From Plantago ovata (Eukaryota; Streptophyta; Magnoliopsida; Lamiales; Plantaginaceae): a DNA stretch of 64,000 bases. Under the pieces are notes generated by a model. That model was given only the letters and a program-made list of their open reading frames with translations, did no database searches and had not been told where the DNA came from. Location: positions 48,537,011-48,601,010 of the forward strand of contig CM051456.1 of NCBI GenBank assembly GCA_028274465.1. The letters are read 5' to 3'. Positions 22,457-33,407 of this stretch are shown here, one piece after another. Position 1 is the first letter of the stretch. Each line of letters opens with the position of its first letter. A program made the translations under genes and the position numbers.

Positions 22457-23211
22457 TGTTGAAGGGTAATTCGTGTTTCTTTCTAAGTTCGCAATGAGTC
22501 GCTATTCTAGGTCTTTCTAGTTCTTCTTCTTGTAGTGTCCCTCTGAGATAGGAAATGAGCCTTCTTGAAGCTTCCTCGTACCTGAAATAGACTAGAGGGG
22601 GGGGTTAGTGTCTCTTGCCCGGTCTGTAAGGTATCAGACCGGAGAGGCGACTTTACGAGTAGGGAGTTGTGAGGCTTCCCTAGTAAGGGTAGTGAGAGTG
22701 GTGCTCGGGTGACGTAGTTAATGCTTACTGTTGGAGAGTAAATGAGGGCCTTTTATACTTGAGACCCTTCATCTTCAGGTCATGTAGGATCATGCCACGT
22801 GTACGGCCAGGATTGAGGCCTTCCTCGGCCCAGGCCCATTAAGGAGGTCCGTGGGCCTTGGCCCAGGAGAGCAACCATGGATGGTCGCTCTGTGGTCCTC
22901 GTGCCTTCCTTGTGCGTGGGTGATGCGAGTAGTGTCCTGCTCAGTTTCTGTCAAGGAGCGTTACCTTGACGTAAGGCCTCCTCGAGCCCGAGAGAGATGC
23001 TCCTCGAGCCCACTGGCAGCTTTGTCCTTGAGAGGAGCTTGTTTTGAGGGTTGTCCTCCCAGTGATGGTCGGACCCTATGTTGGTCGATCCACACCTTAG
23101 TGACATACTTGGGTGTGGTTGTGCCCCTTGAGGGACGGCCTATGATGCTTTGTCGCGCTCTTAGACCGCTCCAGTTCGTACATGCGGACTGGACATATTT
23201 CAACCCTAACA
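22457..23211 (-). mobile_element. Tat-like gypsy 5' LTR (about 755 bp)
   Basis: On the minus strand it begins TGTTAGGGTTGAAATATG and ends just before the primer site with CAACA. It is GC-richer than its surroundings. Its outer flank (23212-23216, ACTGA) is non-coding sequence assigned to Athila-like element B, so this element probably inserted into B. The partner LTR lies beyond the assembly gap. Confidence 0.75.
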
Positions 23212-25953
23212 ACTGAATCTATCAAATAACATATGAACAAAAACCATATAAATCAAATCATGAATATAGGTTGAAGAATACCTCGATTGACTTATACACA
23301 TCCACATAAGCACTTATGTCAAGACAAGATAGTCTCTCGTAACATTCTCTACCTGGACCTAGTCAGTGACGACGTAATGATGCATGCTAATTTACGAATG
23401 GTTGCCCCGTGCCTATGAAACTGAGGACTTACTGCTGTTCCACCATGTTAAGACTTTTCCTCAAAAGAGGTCGAACCAGTACTAGCTCTCATCAAACGAA
23501 GGAGGGTTCCCTATAAAAGATAACACTCCCCTACTCTACCTATCTCTCAAGTAAAGTCTTAAGCAATTCAGCACTTCCTGAATGGCAGGACGAGGGTGGT
23601 CTAGAACAGTTGACACTTAAGACAAAATAGATAAAAATAGAAAAACACGATTACGAACAATACGAAAAATGGAAAAGACTCAAACTTTGCTAAACTGCTA
23701 TTTGGCTTTATTTTTTGGACCCTTCTTTGCTTTTTTGGGGTCTTCTTTTCTTTTTTTTTCTTTCCAGATTCTCTTTTTTTCTTTTTCTCTTTTTTTTTCT
23801 GGAATTTTTTCTTTCTTTTTTTTTTTCGGTTTCTTTTTAGCCAGTAGTAGCATAACCAAAAGAGAAGCAAAATAACTCACACGACTTCCCCAAACCTATT
23901 CGAAAGAATAGGTTGGAGTACAAAATTCACGGAAAAGAAAAATATAAACTCACGATACGAAAATGAAAACAGAAACAAGTCTAATGATGGTGCAACCCCC
24001 TCCCCAAACCTATTCGGAAGAATAGGTTATAAACAAAGGATCACACAACCTCACACTACCTCCTTCCTAGGCATTTAGCAATCTCAAAGCATGGTGAAGA
24101 CTTGTTGCCTCTTAGGTACATAATTACTCGGGAAAACAACCATAAGCCCCTAACATGCATCATCCTATTATAAAGGCCTTCGTGAACCGCAGTAGAGAAA
24201 ACACCAATAAGTGATGTCGAGACTACCAAGCTTAACTAAGTGCAAAACATAAATGTGACAAGCCAAGCGAGAAAAACCTCAAACATATTCATAGAGATGA
24301 AGCATACGATTAATGGCATAGCTAGTTGATCTACCCAATAAAAAAGTTCAGAAAATTCGGCAATAAACTCCATATAAAACATGCAAAACTATCCTAGGAT
24401 GAATGCAACCTAAAAAATCTAAGAAAGCAGTAAACGTGCAAATGCAAATGATAAACCATGCGAGGTACTATACTCATCCTACCAATGCCAAGCTCCAAAC
24501 TAACAACATCAAATCACTTAAATCCCATCCCCCTCATGAAATTAACGCTAGTCCCGAGCAGTAAGAAAATGAGAAAATAAGATGTGATACTAGATGTTAC
24601 CCCATGGTTTGGCCTCGGTCGGCTGAGTATGCTGCTTGTGAGTTATTGGGCCTCCTTTGTGAGCTTTATAGAGTGTCATCAGGTCTTCTGGTGGGTACTG
24701 TAGTTCAATTTTTAGGCCGAACAGGAACAATTCCTCTATCAGAATCATCATTGCCCGTATTGCATTCATTGTCACTACTGTCACCATCATCATCACCAGT
24801 AGAGTTGCAGTGGCAGGTAGAATTCTCAAGACCAGACGCCGATGTTATGGAATCCTCCATCCTGTAGCCCTCCAATGGGATGTGAACTATTGAAGGGGAA
24901 AGGGCAGTGGTATCAGGACCTCCCTCTCCAACGTTTTACCCCACGAGAAGGTTTCAGTAGGCTGCTCGGTTACTCAGAAGTCTTCTACCTTTTTCTCCAA
25001 TTTCGACCACATTCTCCACTGTTGCTCCGCCCGATGTCAATATGATGTTCACTTCAGAGGCAGGCAAAGGGCGCCCCAACGAGGGACTGTGTACCCATGT
25101 CATTATGTTTTGGAACCAAGCTAGCGCTTCGGAACCTTCTAGCAACTGCGAACTCAAGATCAAATCCGTCGCTGCGAGAATGTCCCGGTGCCTTCCAGTT
25201 CACACGAACTTTACAGTCCTTGTGATGGAGTGATGATGTAATAACGGTTTCTGTCCCTTCGGTGGTGCATGAATAGTCATAGGAGTCCTTACTCCAGGTG
25301 TACTCTAGCTCCTCCTCTTGGATAATCCACGACGTTGTTGCAAGACCCCTTGGCTCGAACGCACATCTAGCGAGATCACCTTCCTTAACATGATTCTTCA
25401 CAGCAATCATACGGGAATGCTCCCTTCCCTTGGTATGGTACCTCAGATCTGCAAATCTAACGAGTTAGGATGAAATCTGTTCGGATAGGATGATAGATCA
25501 TGTAATAGGCTTCGAATTAAGCTAAAGAACACTCAATTTGGTCAATAAATGAAGAAGTTATGAAGATTTAGAAGCAAAATCGCACTTTTCGGGTTTTTTG
25601 GGAGTATGAATGAAGAAGAATGAAGAAAATAAGGTTTTGGGGTTGAAATCCGCGTTTTTTTAAGATCTGGGACCGTGGGGCTGTTCGCCCCGTGCTCCCC
25701 AATGCGGGGAGACGGGTCCCGATGTCAGAAAATGCGGTTTAAATCCCGAAACTAATTTTTTCAAAAAACCACTCGAAAATTCTTACTCAAACAGAAGCAT
25801 ATACGACACTGACATGAACAAATTCGCATATGAGAAGCAAATAGTTCAAGAATGAATGCATGCAGAAAAGCAGTAAAGAAAGCGATAAAAACTCCGGGTT
25901 ACCTCCCGGATAGCGTCATTGTTTAAAGTCTTTGACTCGACTCCTGTCTGCGC
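23212..25953 (-). mobile_element. Athila-like element B, non-coding region after gag-protease
   Basis: There are 2.7 kb without any recognisable pol domain. It contains a long pyrimidine run on the plus strand (about 23700-23835, T and CT-rich) and two near-identical stem-loops at 23893-23914 and 24007-24028. Short minus-strand frames (for example 25054-25410, 118 aa) have no motif I recognise. A GC-rich palindromic patch based on GGGGCGAA lies near 25675-25730, like those in the LTRs. The region lies between the gag-protease stop (25954) and the Tat-like LTR. Confidence 0.55.
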
Positions 25954-28086
25954 CTATCTCTTCTTTTTGCGGGTACTAGGCTTCCCCTTCATTGATCTCC
26001 TTTCCATGCCACGAACCTGTGAATAAGAAATAATATAGGCTGCAAGACCACAATAGTGAGTAGTAATATCAGGCGGTTCAGGTGGATCAGGTATGGCTTG
26101 CAACACGTGTTGCTTGCCATTCACTTCGATGGTGCAAGTTCTTTGGTAGATATCCATCACTGAGCGTAGTTTAGTCAAGAATGTTTGCCCTAAGAGTATG
26201 ACATCCCCCGTTCCAGGTGCAGACGCCGGCATAACTACAAAATTGGTGTATATAGATGCTTCACCAATCTTGACCAAAACATTTTTCACAACGCCCTCCG
26301 GTCTCATAAAGGATCCATTCGCCAGTTGTACAATAGCCCTTTGCTCATATAGTTTTCCGATGTTGCTCTTTTCAAACACATTCAAAGGAATTATGTTTGA
26401 GTAGGATCCCGTGTCTAGTGTGGCACGGACGTCTTCAAGCTCACCAATCCCTACCTTTACATCGAAACTTTTAGGGAGTGGTTCGGGATCCTCTTGCTCC
26501 TCATCACTTGTGTCGGAACCAAGGTCCTTCTCTTCTTCCTCAGCCAGTAGAAGTTCTTCCTTCATGCAGCACTCACACCTAACAACGTTCCTGATGGTGA
26601 TTTCGTCAGGTACATCACTAGCCAATGTAATGGCATTCGACTTCACAGTGCTGCTAGGTAGTTTTCGGTCGATCAACTCTTGCATCTTTTGATGGGCAAG
26701 CCTAGTGCTCTCTTCCAACTTATCAAGCCTTGCCCTAGTCTTCTTAGAATCTTCCTCATAACGTTTGAGAAAACTTTGTGTGTGATCAACCATCTTCTGC
26801 AAGTTCTCCATCAGTAGAGCCGTCTTCGACTTCGGTGGCTCTTTCGGAACGGGGTTTTCACAGTGATCATTACCATAGTTCAGCCTACTACGGTCTTGGT
26901 GAGGTCCATAAGTTTGGTTAGCCGGTGCATATCCTTGATTGTTACGGTATCCTCTTCTCCAAAATCCACCTCGAGGATTCCTACCGTCTTGTCCGTAGCT
27001 AACTTCTTGAGTGCCAAACTCCGTAGCAAAGGCTTCTTCTTCTCCTCCTCGAGCCCAGTTGCCATCATCGTATGCCAGCTCCGATCTACACATATGAGCC
27101 CCATGCCCATAGTTCTTGCATATTCGGCATACTTCGTTCGAAACAGTTGTTCCGGTGGCGCTCTTGAGGACTTGCTTCAATTCGTTGGTAAAGCACTCGA
27201 ATTGATCCCCATTCCCCCTGTACATAGGGGCTTCTTGAGTTGGTGGAGCTTCAGGTCCACGTCTCTTAACCATTGCTCTTGGGTCCTTGAACTGCGAACC
27301 CTTAGCAAGCCTTTCGAAAACTGCCCAGACGGCTTCTGCGGTTTCCTCCCAAATATTGCCTCGGCATTGGAAATCCACCAATTGTTGGTTCTCGAAGGTT
27401 AGTCCATTGTAGACGTGTTGGACTAGGTCAGAGATTTCAAAACCATGGTGAGGGCACTTGTTCGTGAGATCTTGGAACCTCTCGAACGCGGTGTAGATGG
27501 TCTCATCATAGTCTTGCTTGAATCCAGTGATCTGCGCCTTAAGCGCGGTAGTCAGAGTGTGTGGGAAGTATTTCTCCATGAAAGCTGAAAAAACCTTTTC
27601 CCAAGTGTCCAGCGAGCCTGCTGGAAGAGAGCTCAGCCATGACTTGGCTCTGTCGCCAAGTCCCATAGCAAAAACCTTCATCCTCAACTCATCTGTTGTT
27701 ATGTCAGCTCCGGGTCGTGGGAGTTGGTTGACGAAATCATCGATATCGTGCAAGTACCCCATCACATCTTCCCTTGATAAGCCATAGAACCTCGGAAGTT
27801 GTTGGAATGCGTGGTTCTTGATCTCCAGATCTCGGGTTGCGGACGAAAGAACTATCGCCGGTCCCCTCATACGATCTTTGGTGGGTTGTACCCATGCCTT
27901 CAGTGGTCTAGCTTCTGCCATTCCGTCGATTTCCTTGAATAGACTAATTAGAGATTCAGAGAAATCGGTTTCCTCTATTTCCTCTAGTGCGCGCCTTTCA
28001 AGTAGTCGCCTTCTTTGGTGGTAGACTCTATCGATCTCAGCAATTGAATTAGCAAGCGGTGTTCCTGCAGAACGTGTATGCGGCAT
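25954..28086 (-). CDS. Athila-like element B gag-protease (710 aa)
   Basis: One uninterrupted frame starts MPHTRSAGTPLANSI at 28086. Residues about 60-260 are the gag capsid domain (RDLEIKNHAFQQLPRFYG, AFMEKYFPHTLTTALKAQI). A CX2CX4HX4C knuckle (CRICKNYGHGAHMC) lies near residue 320. A charged coiled-coil segment covers about residues 410-480. The aspartic protease active site ATLDTGSYSNIIP is near residue 560. The frame ends in a basic RKKKR tail and a stop, with no reverse transcriptase or integrase downstream on the minus strand. The start lies about 140 bases inside the primer site. The intact long frame beside missing pol suggests a non-autonomous gag-protease element that relies on a partner's pol. 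Confidence 0.88.
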   Translation of the reverse strand: MPHTRSAGTPLANSIAEIDRVYHQRRRLLERRALEEIEETDFSESLISLFKEIDGMAEARPLKAWVQPTKDRMRGPAIVLSSATRDLEIKNHAFQQLPRFYGLSREDVMGYLHDIDDFVNQLPRPGADITTDELRMKVFAMGLGDRAKSWLSSLPAGSLDTWEKVFSAFMEKYFPHTLTTALKAQITGFKQDYDETIYTAFERFQDLTNKCPHHGFEISDLVQHVYNGLTFENQQLVDFQCRGNIWEETAEAVWAVFERLAKGSQFKDPRAMVKRRGPEAPPTQEAPMYRGNGDQFECFTNELKQVLKSATGTTVSNEVCRICKNYGHGAHMCRSELAYDDGNWARGGEEEAFATEFGTQEVSYGQDGRNPRGGFWRRGYRNNQGYAPANQTYGPHQDRSRLNYGNDHCENPVPKEPPKSKTALLMENLQKMVDHTQSFLKRYEEDSKKTRARLDKLEESTRLAHQKMQELIDRKLPSSTVKSNAITLASDVPDEITIRNVVRCECCMKEELLLAEEEEKDLGSDTSDEEQEDPEPLPKSFDVKVGIGELEDVRATLDTGSYSNIIPLNVFEKSNIGKLYEQRAIVQLANGSFMRPEGVVKNVLVKIGEASIYTNFVVMPASAPGTGDVILLGQTFLTKLRSVMDIYQRTCTIEVNGKQHVLQAIPDPPEPPDITTHYCGLAAYIISYSQVRGMERRSMKGKPSTRKKKR

Positions 28087-28228
28087 ACACTATCTGTGAC
28101 AGACTAGGAAAGGTGATTAGAAACAAACTAGGAAAGCAGAGAGAGATTAAAAAGAAAAAATAAAACTAATAGAATTAGGAATCTAAAGCTGTAAATATAA
28201 ACAAATTAAACAGAAAAAAGGAGTATAG

Positions 28229-28246
28229 TCCCCGGCAGCGGCGCCA
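28229..28246 (-). other. Athila B primer binding site
   Basis: On the minus strand TGGCGCCGCTGCCGGGGA starts three bases after the LTR end, the same spacing as in element A. It is the tRNA-Asp-type primer site. Confidence 0.88.
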
Positions 28247-28249
28247 ATT

Positions 28250-29512
28250 TGATGAACGTGTCAGATTCAGTCAAATAAATTTGTGATTAGCCAAAGGCAA
28301 TCCACAACTACAACGAAAACCGTAGTGTAGTAGTAGAATGACTCGAGTGTCGTTCTCTCAGGATTATACTAGCTTTATCAAATCTAATTAAGAATATAAA
28401 ACAGCAGATAGAAAGCAATAGGGGTTTTCAAGCAGATAATGGAGATTGGTGATAGTATGGTCCTTCTTAACATAATGGGTCGATAATCATGCATAAATTC
28501 CTCGGTCTTGCATAGAGATCTTTGAATCAATCTTGTGTCCTGTTGCAAGTATTAAGCACTACGAAGATAATATGGGTCTGACTTGTCAACAACTAACGTC
28601 CTATTGTGTTCCGTAATTATTCAACACTACGAAGATGATTGGTCTGATTGGTCGACAAGTGTCCAAGTGTGCATAATGATCAATACAACATACGAGAATT
28701 TTGGTTTCAACTGATCAACGAAATACAGCAATGACACGGAGTATAATGCGCGATATAGCCATTAGCATGATTATCTTCCCTCGCTAAGAATTCACATACT
28801 ACCACCAACGATAAATTTAGCTACTCATAATAGGCATGCAATCAATAGCAATCATAGAAGAAAACATATTGAAAGAAGAATAAAATAAGTAGATAAAAAC
28901 TGTAAGATACAAAGTTACCGAAGGTTGTCAATCTCCGGATGATTGCGATCCTACGCGCTCCAATCTGCTATGAAAAAGTATCCCCTAAGCTATGGAACTC
29001 CCAGGACAGGCACCGGGAAGTTCCTACCTAAAACTATAGAGAGAGGTGAGAATGTAGGCTTGGAAAGATATGATTTTCGGAGAAAAACTTGAGCTCTATA
29101 TATAGGCCCCGAATTTACTCTGGGGCGGTTCGCCCCGTGATGCGGCGGTTCGCCCCCCAGTATTTCGCGGAATTTCCGCGTTTTTCGACGCGGATTTGGA
29201 TTTCTTCACCTTTTCGGACTCGGTTTATGACTTCTAGTAGCCTTCTAACCTCCAGATTCGGCCCCTAGACTCCAAATCCTATCCGGAGACCTTCAGATAC
29301 TCCAAATAGGCTTCTGGAACACCAATTCCTTGTAGACTTCAATATAATTGCCCGTAAATCTCCGAATTTCAACCAAAACCTTTAAAATAAAATCTAAAAG
29401 GAAACGTGACACTATTCTAATAAAATGTACTAAAATATAGCTAAATTAACATAGAGGATAGCTAAATTAGGTGAAAAAGACTCGAATGAAAGTGTAAAAT
29501 ACACATTCATCA
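28250..29512 (-). mobile_element. Athila-like element B, 5' LTR (1263 bp)
   Basis: It is the inverted counterpart of the LTR at 12291-13553: same length, same ends (TGATGAATGTG to GTTCATCA on the minus strand), with scattered substitutions. The TATA box is at about 29098-29105. GC-rich inverted repeats built on GGGGCGAA and TTCGCCCC lie beside it near 29118-29160. Its outer side abuts the SIRE-I 3' LTR remnant, with ACAGT as the first five flanking bases. Confidence 0.88.
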
Positions 29513-29777
29513 ACAGTCACTCACTTCACTTGCTGAAACTATCACTTACTGAAAAAGCACTTATTGTATCAAAGACTTCCGCTCTCTGATTTTAAGTATC
29601 AGCAAAACTAGTTACTGAGAAGTAACTTGCGCTTGCTGAGAAAGTTAAGTATCAGCAAACTCATTACTGAAAAGTAATAAGCACTTGCTGAGAAAGTTTT
29701 TAAATGACGAAAATTTGAAAAGACTATTCACCCCCCCCCCCCTTCTAGTCTTTTTTTGTTGTTTAAAGGGACCAATA
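29513..29777 (+). mobile_element. SIRE-I 3' LTR, last 265 bp
   Basis: It is equivalent to 3975-4233 of the SIRE-I 5' LTR, with about 8 substitutions and a longer C-run (12 C). It ends ACCAATA, so the terminal CA is mutated to TA. It is followed by the target duplication GAGTC. The first ~1.3 kb of this LTR is missing at the Athila B boundary. Confidence 0.88.
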
Positions 29778-31574
29778 GAGTCTGAAGCGTTGCCATCAGC
29801 AACCACTCAACCAAAAGGGAATGAAGCTACAGATTTAGGAACCAAGGTTGCTGGCCTTGATGAATCTGATGACGAAGAAGATCTTTCAGCAAATGAGGAT
29901 GATCAATCAAAGAAAGCTGAACCCGTTGTGGTCACAATTCCTCCTCCTGATGATGAAAATGATGTAGGAGATGATATAAGAAGCCATTTGCTGACCAGAG
30001 ATGATCAATACGCTACTGAGCTTAAAGTTCATTCCTTGACCCCGACTTTAGTGCCGTTTCCACATGTGGAGGATTTTGCTCTAAGAATTTTGGCACTAAT
30101 GGAAGTCCACAAAGCCTGCAAAGCAGAAGATGATGCACTGCTTGCTGAGAATCCGCTTGACATCGGCAAAATACTGGCTACTGTGCTGAAACGCACTACT
30201 TCTCTTACCATAGCTCAGAAAGACATAAGTGTACACCACAAAAGCTATGAAGAAGATGTCAGTCAAGCACTCAAACTAGCAAAGTCTGCATTGAAAAAGG
30301 CTCAGACTTTCATTGAAGACAAAGTCGAAACTGAGCGCAGACATGAGGAGAACTTGGTGAGTATTAATCCAGAATTGTCAAAGCTGACCTCTGATCAGCA
30401 GGCAATTATCATGAAGTACAATAGCCTAAGTACTCTTGCTAAAAATTGCAATGAGTTCTTTTCTCTGCACATTACTCCAATGATGCAATCCATGTCTAAG
30501 GGGGAAGATAAGCATAGAAAATGTTTAGGAAAGAAAACCCCTGCTAAAGAGCCACTGACAATAAAACCTCTTGCTGAAAGAGAGCAAAGTTCTAAAAGAC
30601 AAGCTGAAGCAGATTCTGAGTTGAATTCAGCAAATCCGAAAAAGAGAAAAACTTCTGCTGAAACTCATGAATACTGTCACACTGAAAGTCATCAAGATCT
30701 GAATGAAGATGATGATGATGATGACAATCGGACAATAGCTCAAGCTATAAGAGCTAGACCAATTACAGCCCTAACTCCGTCTGGCCACTCAAAACATTTC
30801 TCTTCTGACTCAAGATCTTCAGCAAGAGATCAAGAAAATGCAAAGTCAAGAAGAAGAAGGCAAAGACAGGAAGAAAAGAGGCTAGCCAGCATTGCCATTG
30901 GCTCCGGCATTGAATACACAAAGACCAGCAATGAGGAAACAACTCAAAATGTGATCATAAATGTTCATGGTTGCTGGATCTTGAAGCTGGAAGATGTATT
31001 GGCAAATGATTTCTTTCCAACTGCTGTACTGAATCAAATGTACACTTGGATTGAATTGAAGGTGAAAAGAAAAGAAAGGGATCCTCCTCCCTTCCCAAGA
31101 AACATTGCTGGGAGATGGCTGAATCTGGAAGTCTTGGTAAGAAGAACTTCAATTGGCAAGAAATTAAAACAAGAACCTGATCTGATTAAACCAATTGATG
31201 TTTCCTATTACTCTGACCCTTTAACCAAGAAGTCAAAGAAGAAATATGGCTTGATTCCTTATGAGTATTTCTATCTCACTGCTAAGGATCAAGAAGAAGA
31301 TCTTCTCTGGTTAAGGAAGATTCATGCTAACAAGGGCATTTCAGATACACAACTTCTCCATGCCAGCAATTGGGGCATGCACTTGTGGGTGTTGCACTAC
31401 AAAGAAATGAATGTTGAAAAACATCATTATACCGCCTGCAAGAACGCACGGATTATTCAGCTCGAAGTCCGTAAGCTACTTGAAGATTACGAAAAGGACT
31501 GTGTTGAATTTTCTGCACTTGCTGAGAAAAGTGTAAGGGAGATTCTGAGAAAATCTTCTGCTGAAAGAGCTTAA
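29778..31574 (+). CDS. SIRE-O accessory ORF, 3' portion (about 600 aa open frame)
   Basis: This is the continuation of the frame broken at 2664, open without stops to the TAA at 31574. The first ~140 residues are acidic (DDEEDLSANEDD). The middle is rich in helix-forming Lys/Glu/Ala with a basic segment (SRRRRQRQEEKR) that could be a nuclear localisation signal. The last ~200 residues look folded (INVHGCWILKLEDVL, MYTWIELKVKRKERDPPPF, KKYGLIPYEYFYLTAKD, NWGMHLWVLHYKEMNVEKH). I recognise no catalytic motif, signal peptide or membrane span. The preserved frame contrasts with the degraded 5' portion at 1-2664. The upstream ATG within the LTR at 29685 is an accident of insertion and not a real start. 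Confidence 0.7.
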   Translation, partial: ESEALPSATTQPKGNEATDLGTKVAGLDESDDEEDLSANEDDQSKKAEPVVVTIPPPDDENDVGDDIRSHLLTRDDQYATELKVHSLTPTLVPFPHVEDFALRILALMEVHKACKAEDDALLAENPLDIGKILATVLKRTTSLTIAQKDISVHHKSYEEDVSQALKLAKSALKKAQTFIEDKVETERRHEENLVSINPELSKLTSDQQAIIMKYNSLSTLAKNCNEFFSLHITPMMQSMSKGEDKHRKCLGKKTPAKEPLTIKPLAEREQSSKRQAEADSELNSANPKKRKTSAETHEYCHTESHQDLNEDDDDDDNRTIAQAIRARPITALTPSGHSKHFSSDSRSSARDQENAKSRRRRQRQEEKRLASIAIGSGIEYTKTSNEETTQNVIINVHGCWILKLEDVLANDFFPTAVLNQMYTWIELKVKRKERDPPPFPRNIAGRWLNLEVLVRRTSIGKKLKQEPDLIKPIDVSYYSDPLTKKSKKKYGLIPYEYFYLTAKDQEEDLLWLRKIHANKGISDTQLLHASNWGMHLWVLHYKEMNVEKHHYTACKNARIIQLEVRKLLEDYEKDCVEFSALAEKSVREILRKSSAERA

Positions 31575-31836
31575 GTCCCTTGAAAAAGCTTTGTTTAGTT
31601 TTGTTTGCTGATTTGTGTAGTTATCTCTGAACTTTCTTGTAAACTTACTGAAAGATAACTATCAGCAATAATGCTTTTGACTCTTATTGGTTTTGATTTA
31701 TGCAATCTACTTATGCTTACTGTTTTATTATTCAAGTATGCTTGCATTAATCAACTGATTTATTCAACATCAGAAACCTCTAAAAGGGTAACAATTAATT
31801 TAGCCATGGATTGCTAACATCAAAAAGGGGGAAATT
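31575..31836 (+). other. SIRE-O 3' untranslated stretch with polypurine tract
   Basis: AT-rich non-coding DNA ends in a run of five A, five G and three A at 31822-31834. This is a polypurine tract just before the 3' LTR. It marks the true 3' end of the SIRE-O internal region. Confidence 0.85.
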
Positions 31837-33407
31837 TGTTAGGAAACTTGTAATTTTGATGAGCAATTAACCATGCTAAATTAAGGAATGTCCAGTAACT
31901 CGTACTCTTAAGGTCCATAGGATTTTAGAATTTTAGAGGACATTGTAAAAGAGGAACGTTTGCTGAAGACTTAGAGTAGGTGCTAGATAGGTGTGTTTTA
32001 CCGCTTATGATGTATCTTGTTTTCTGAAAAGAAAAACAACCTATTGAAGCATTTGCTGATGATGTACTTTGTTTACACAAACAAACTATTGAATCATTTA
32101 GAACCGTTCAGAAACTTGAAGAATTCTAAGACTGAAGACTAGAAGATTTCTGAAGACTAGTATCTACAAAGGCACATGTTGCTCAAAAAGTGGAAACTTT
32201 AGCAACAACTTGCATAAGTGAAACTCTAAACGACAGAGTAGGTTGTGCTTGCTGAAACTGAGACTGACCACTTGCTGAAAAACATATGTGACCTCCTTGC
32301 TGAAAGTACTTGCATTTGCGCTCCAACGTTCATGTTTGAATTTCATTCAAATGAACATTAAATGCAAAGCATGCACGCGAAGGACATGAACACTAGAAGG
32401 CAAATAAAGGACGCTGTTGAAAGTACAAAAGCAAGATAGTGACATCTTAAGGAACAAAGCCTTAGAATTTGAAATTCAAACGGCTCCCTTGATTCACTAT
32501 AAATAGAGGTCATCCGGCAAACAGTTGAAGTGTGTCAACAACGTGATCAAACTCTCACTTGTGCTTAAACTCACATACCCTTCAAACACTCTTTACTGCC
32601 ATTGACCCGTTCCAAGACTTAAAGCTTGAGAAAGCTACTTGTGAAGAAGTAGAATATACACGGCTAAGAAATTAGTTAAGTGTTCTTTCTTTCGAACAAG
32701 AACAAGTCTTGACACCAGAAACATTCAAACTTGTTTACTGCAAAGTATTCAAAGTTTTGTTTCTTAGATTACTTGTTGTAGCTGAATAAGTTATAATCAA
32801 GTTATTTCATCCCAAACCTCTCTAACTGAAAATACACCCTTTCAGGCGTGAAATTCAGGGGGAACTTAATCGAGCATAGAGTTGCTGATTAAAAGTCCCA
32901 AGTTTGGTGGAGAACAAGGTTTAGTTCTCTAGTTAGGTTGAAAACAAAGCAAGTGTGCTTTGGTTTCTGTTTGAATCACTCGAGATAGGTGTTGTAAGGA
33001 ACCTCAAACTTGTCTTAGTGGATTCAGTCCGAGAAAGGACAAAGTGGATTAGTTGAGAGATTACGCCACACTCAGTTACCACTATAAAAGTGTTTGTGTG
33101 ATTTACTTAGTGCATTTAGTTTTTAGCAAAGCATATCTATTTGTACACAGTCACTCTGTTCACTTGCTGAAACTATCACTTACTAACAAAGCACTTATTG
33201 TATCAAAGACTTCCGCTCTCTGATTTTAAGTATCATCAAAACTCGTTACTGAAAAGTAACTTGCGCTTGCTGAGAAAGTTAAGTATCAGCAAACTCATTA
33301 CTGAAAAGTTATTAGTCCTTGCTGAGAAAGTTTTTAAACGACGAAAGTTTGAAAAGACTATTCACCCTCCCCCCCTAGTCTTTTCTTGTTGTTTAAAGGG
33401 ACCAACA
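31837..33407 (+). mobile_element. SIRE-O 3' LTR (1571 bp)
   Basis: A full LTR, TGTTAGGAAAC to ACCAACA, colinear with the SIRE-I 5' LTR with numerous single-base differences. The TATA box is at about 32498-32505. The same terminal stem-loops are present, with a C-run interrupted by one T. It is followed directly by host sequence (GTGTA, 33408-33412). The left partner of SIRE-O lies outside the window. Confidence 0.9.

Noticed and set aside
20732-22469. Several plus-strand frames of 60-140 codons across the Tat-like gag.
   Set aside because: They are antisense shadows of a minus-strand gag with clear domain motifs.
23601-23880. A Lys-rich minus-strand frame that could be read as a basic protein.
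   Set aside because: It is the translation of a T/CT-rich tract on the plus strand. There is no family likeness.
29685-29777. Start codon at 29685 that would extend the accessory ORF upstream.
   Set aside because: It lies in the SIRE-I LTR. The joined frame is an accident of the insertion boundary.
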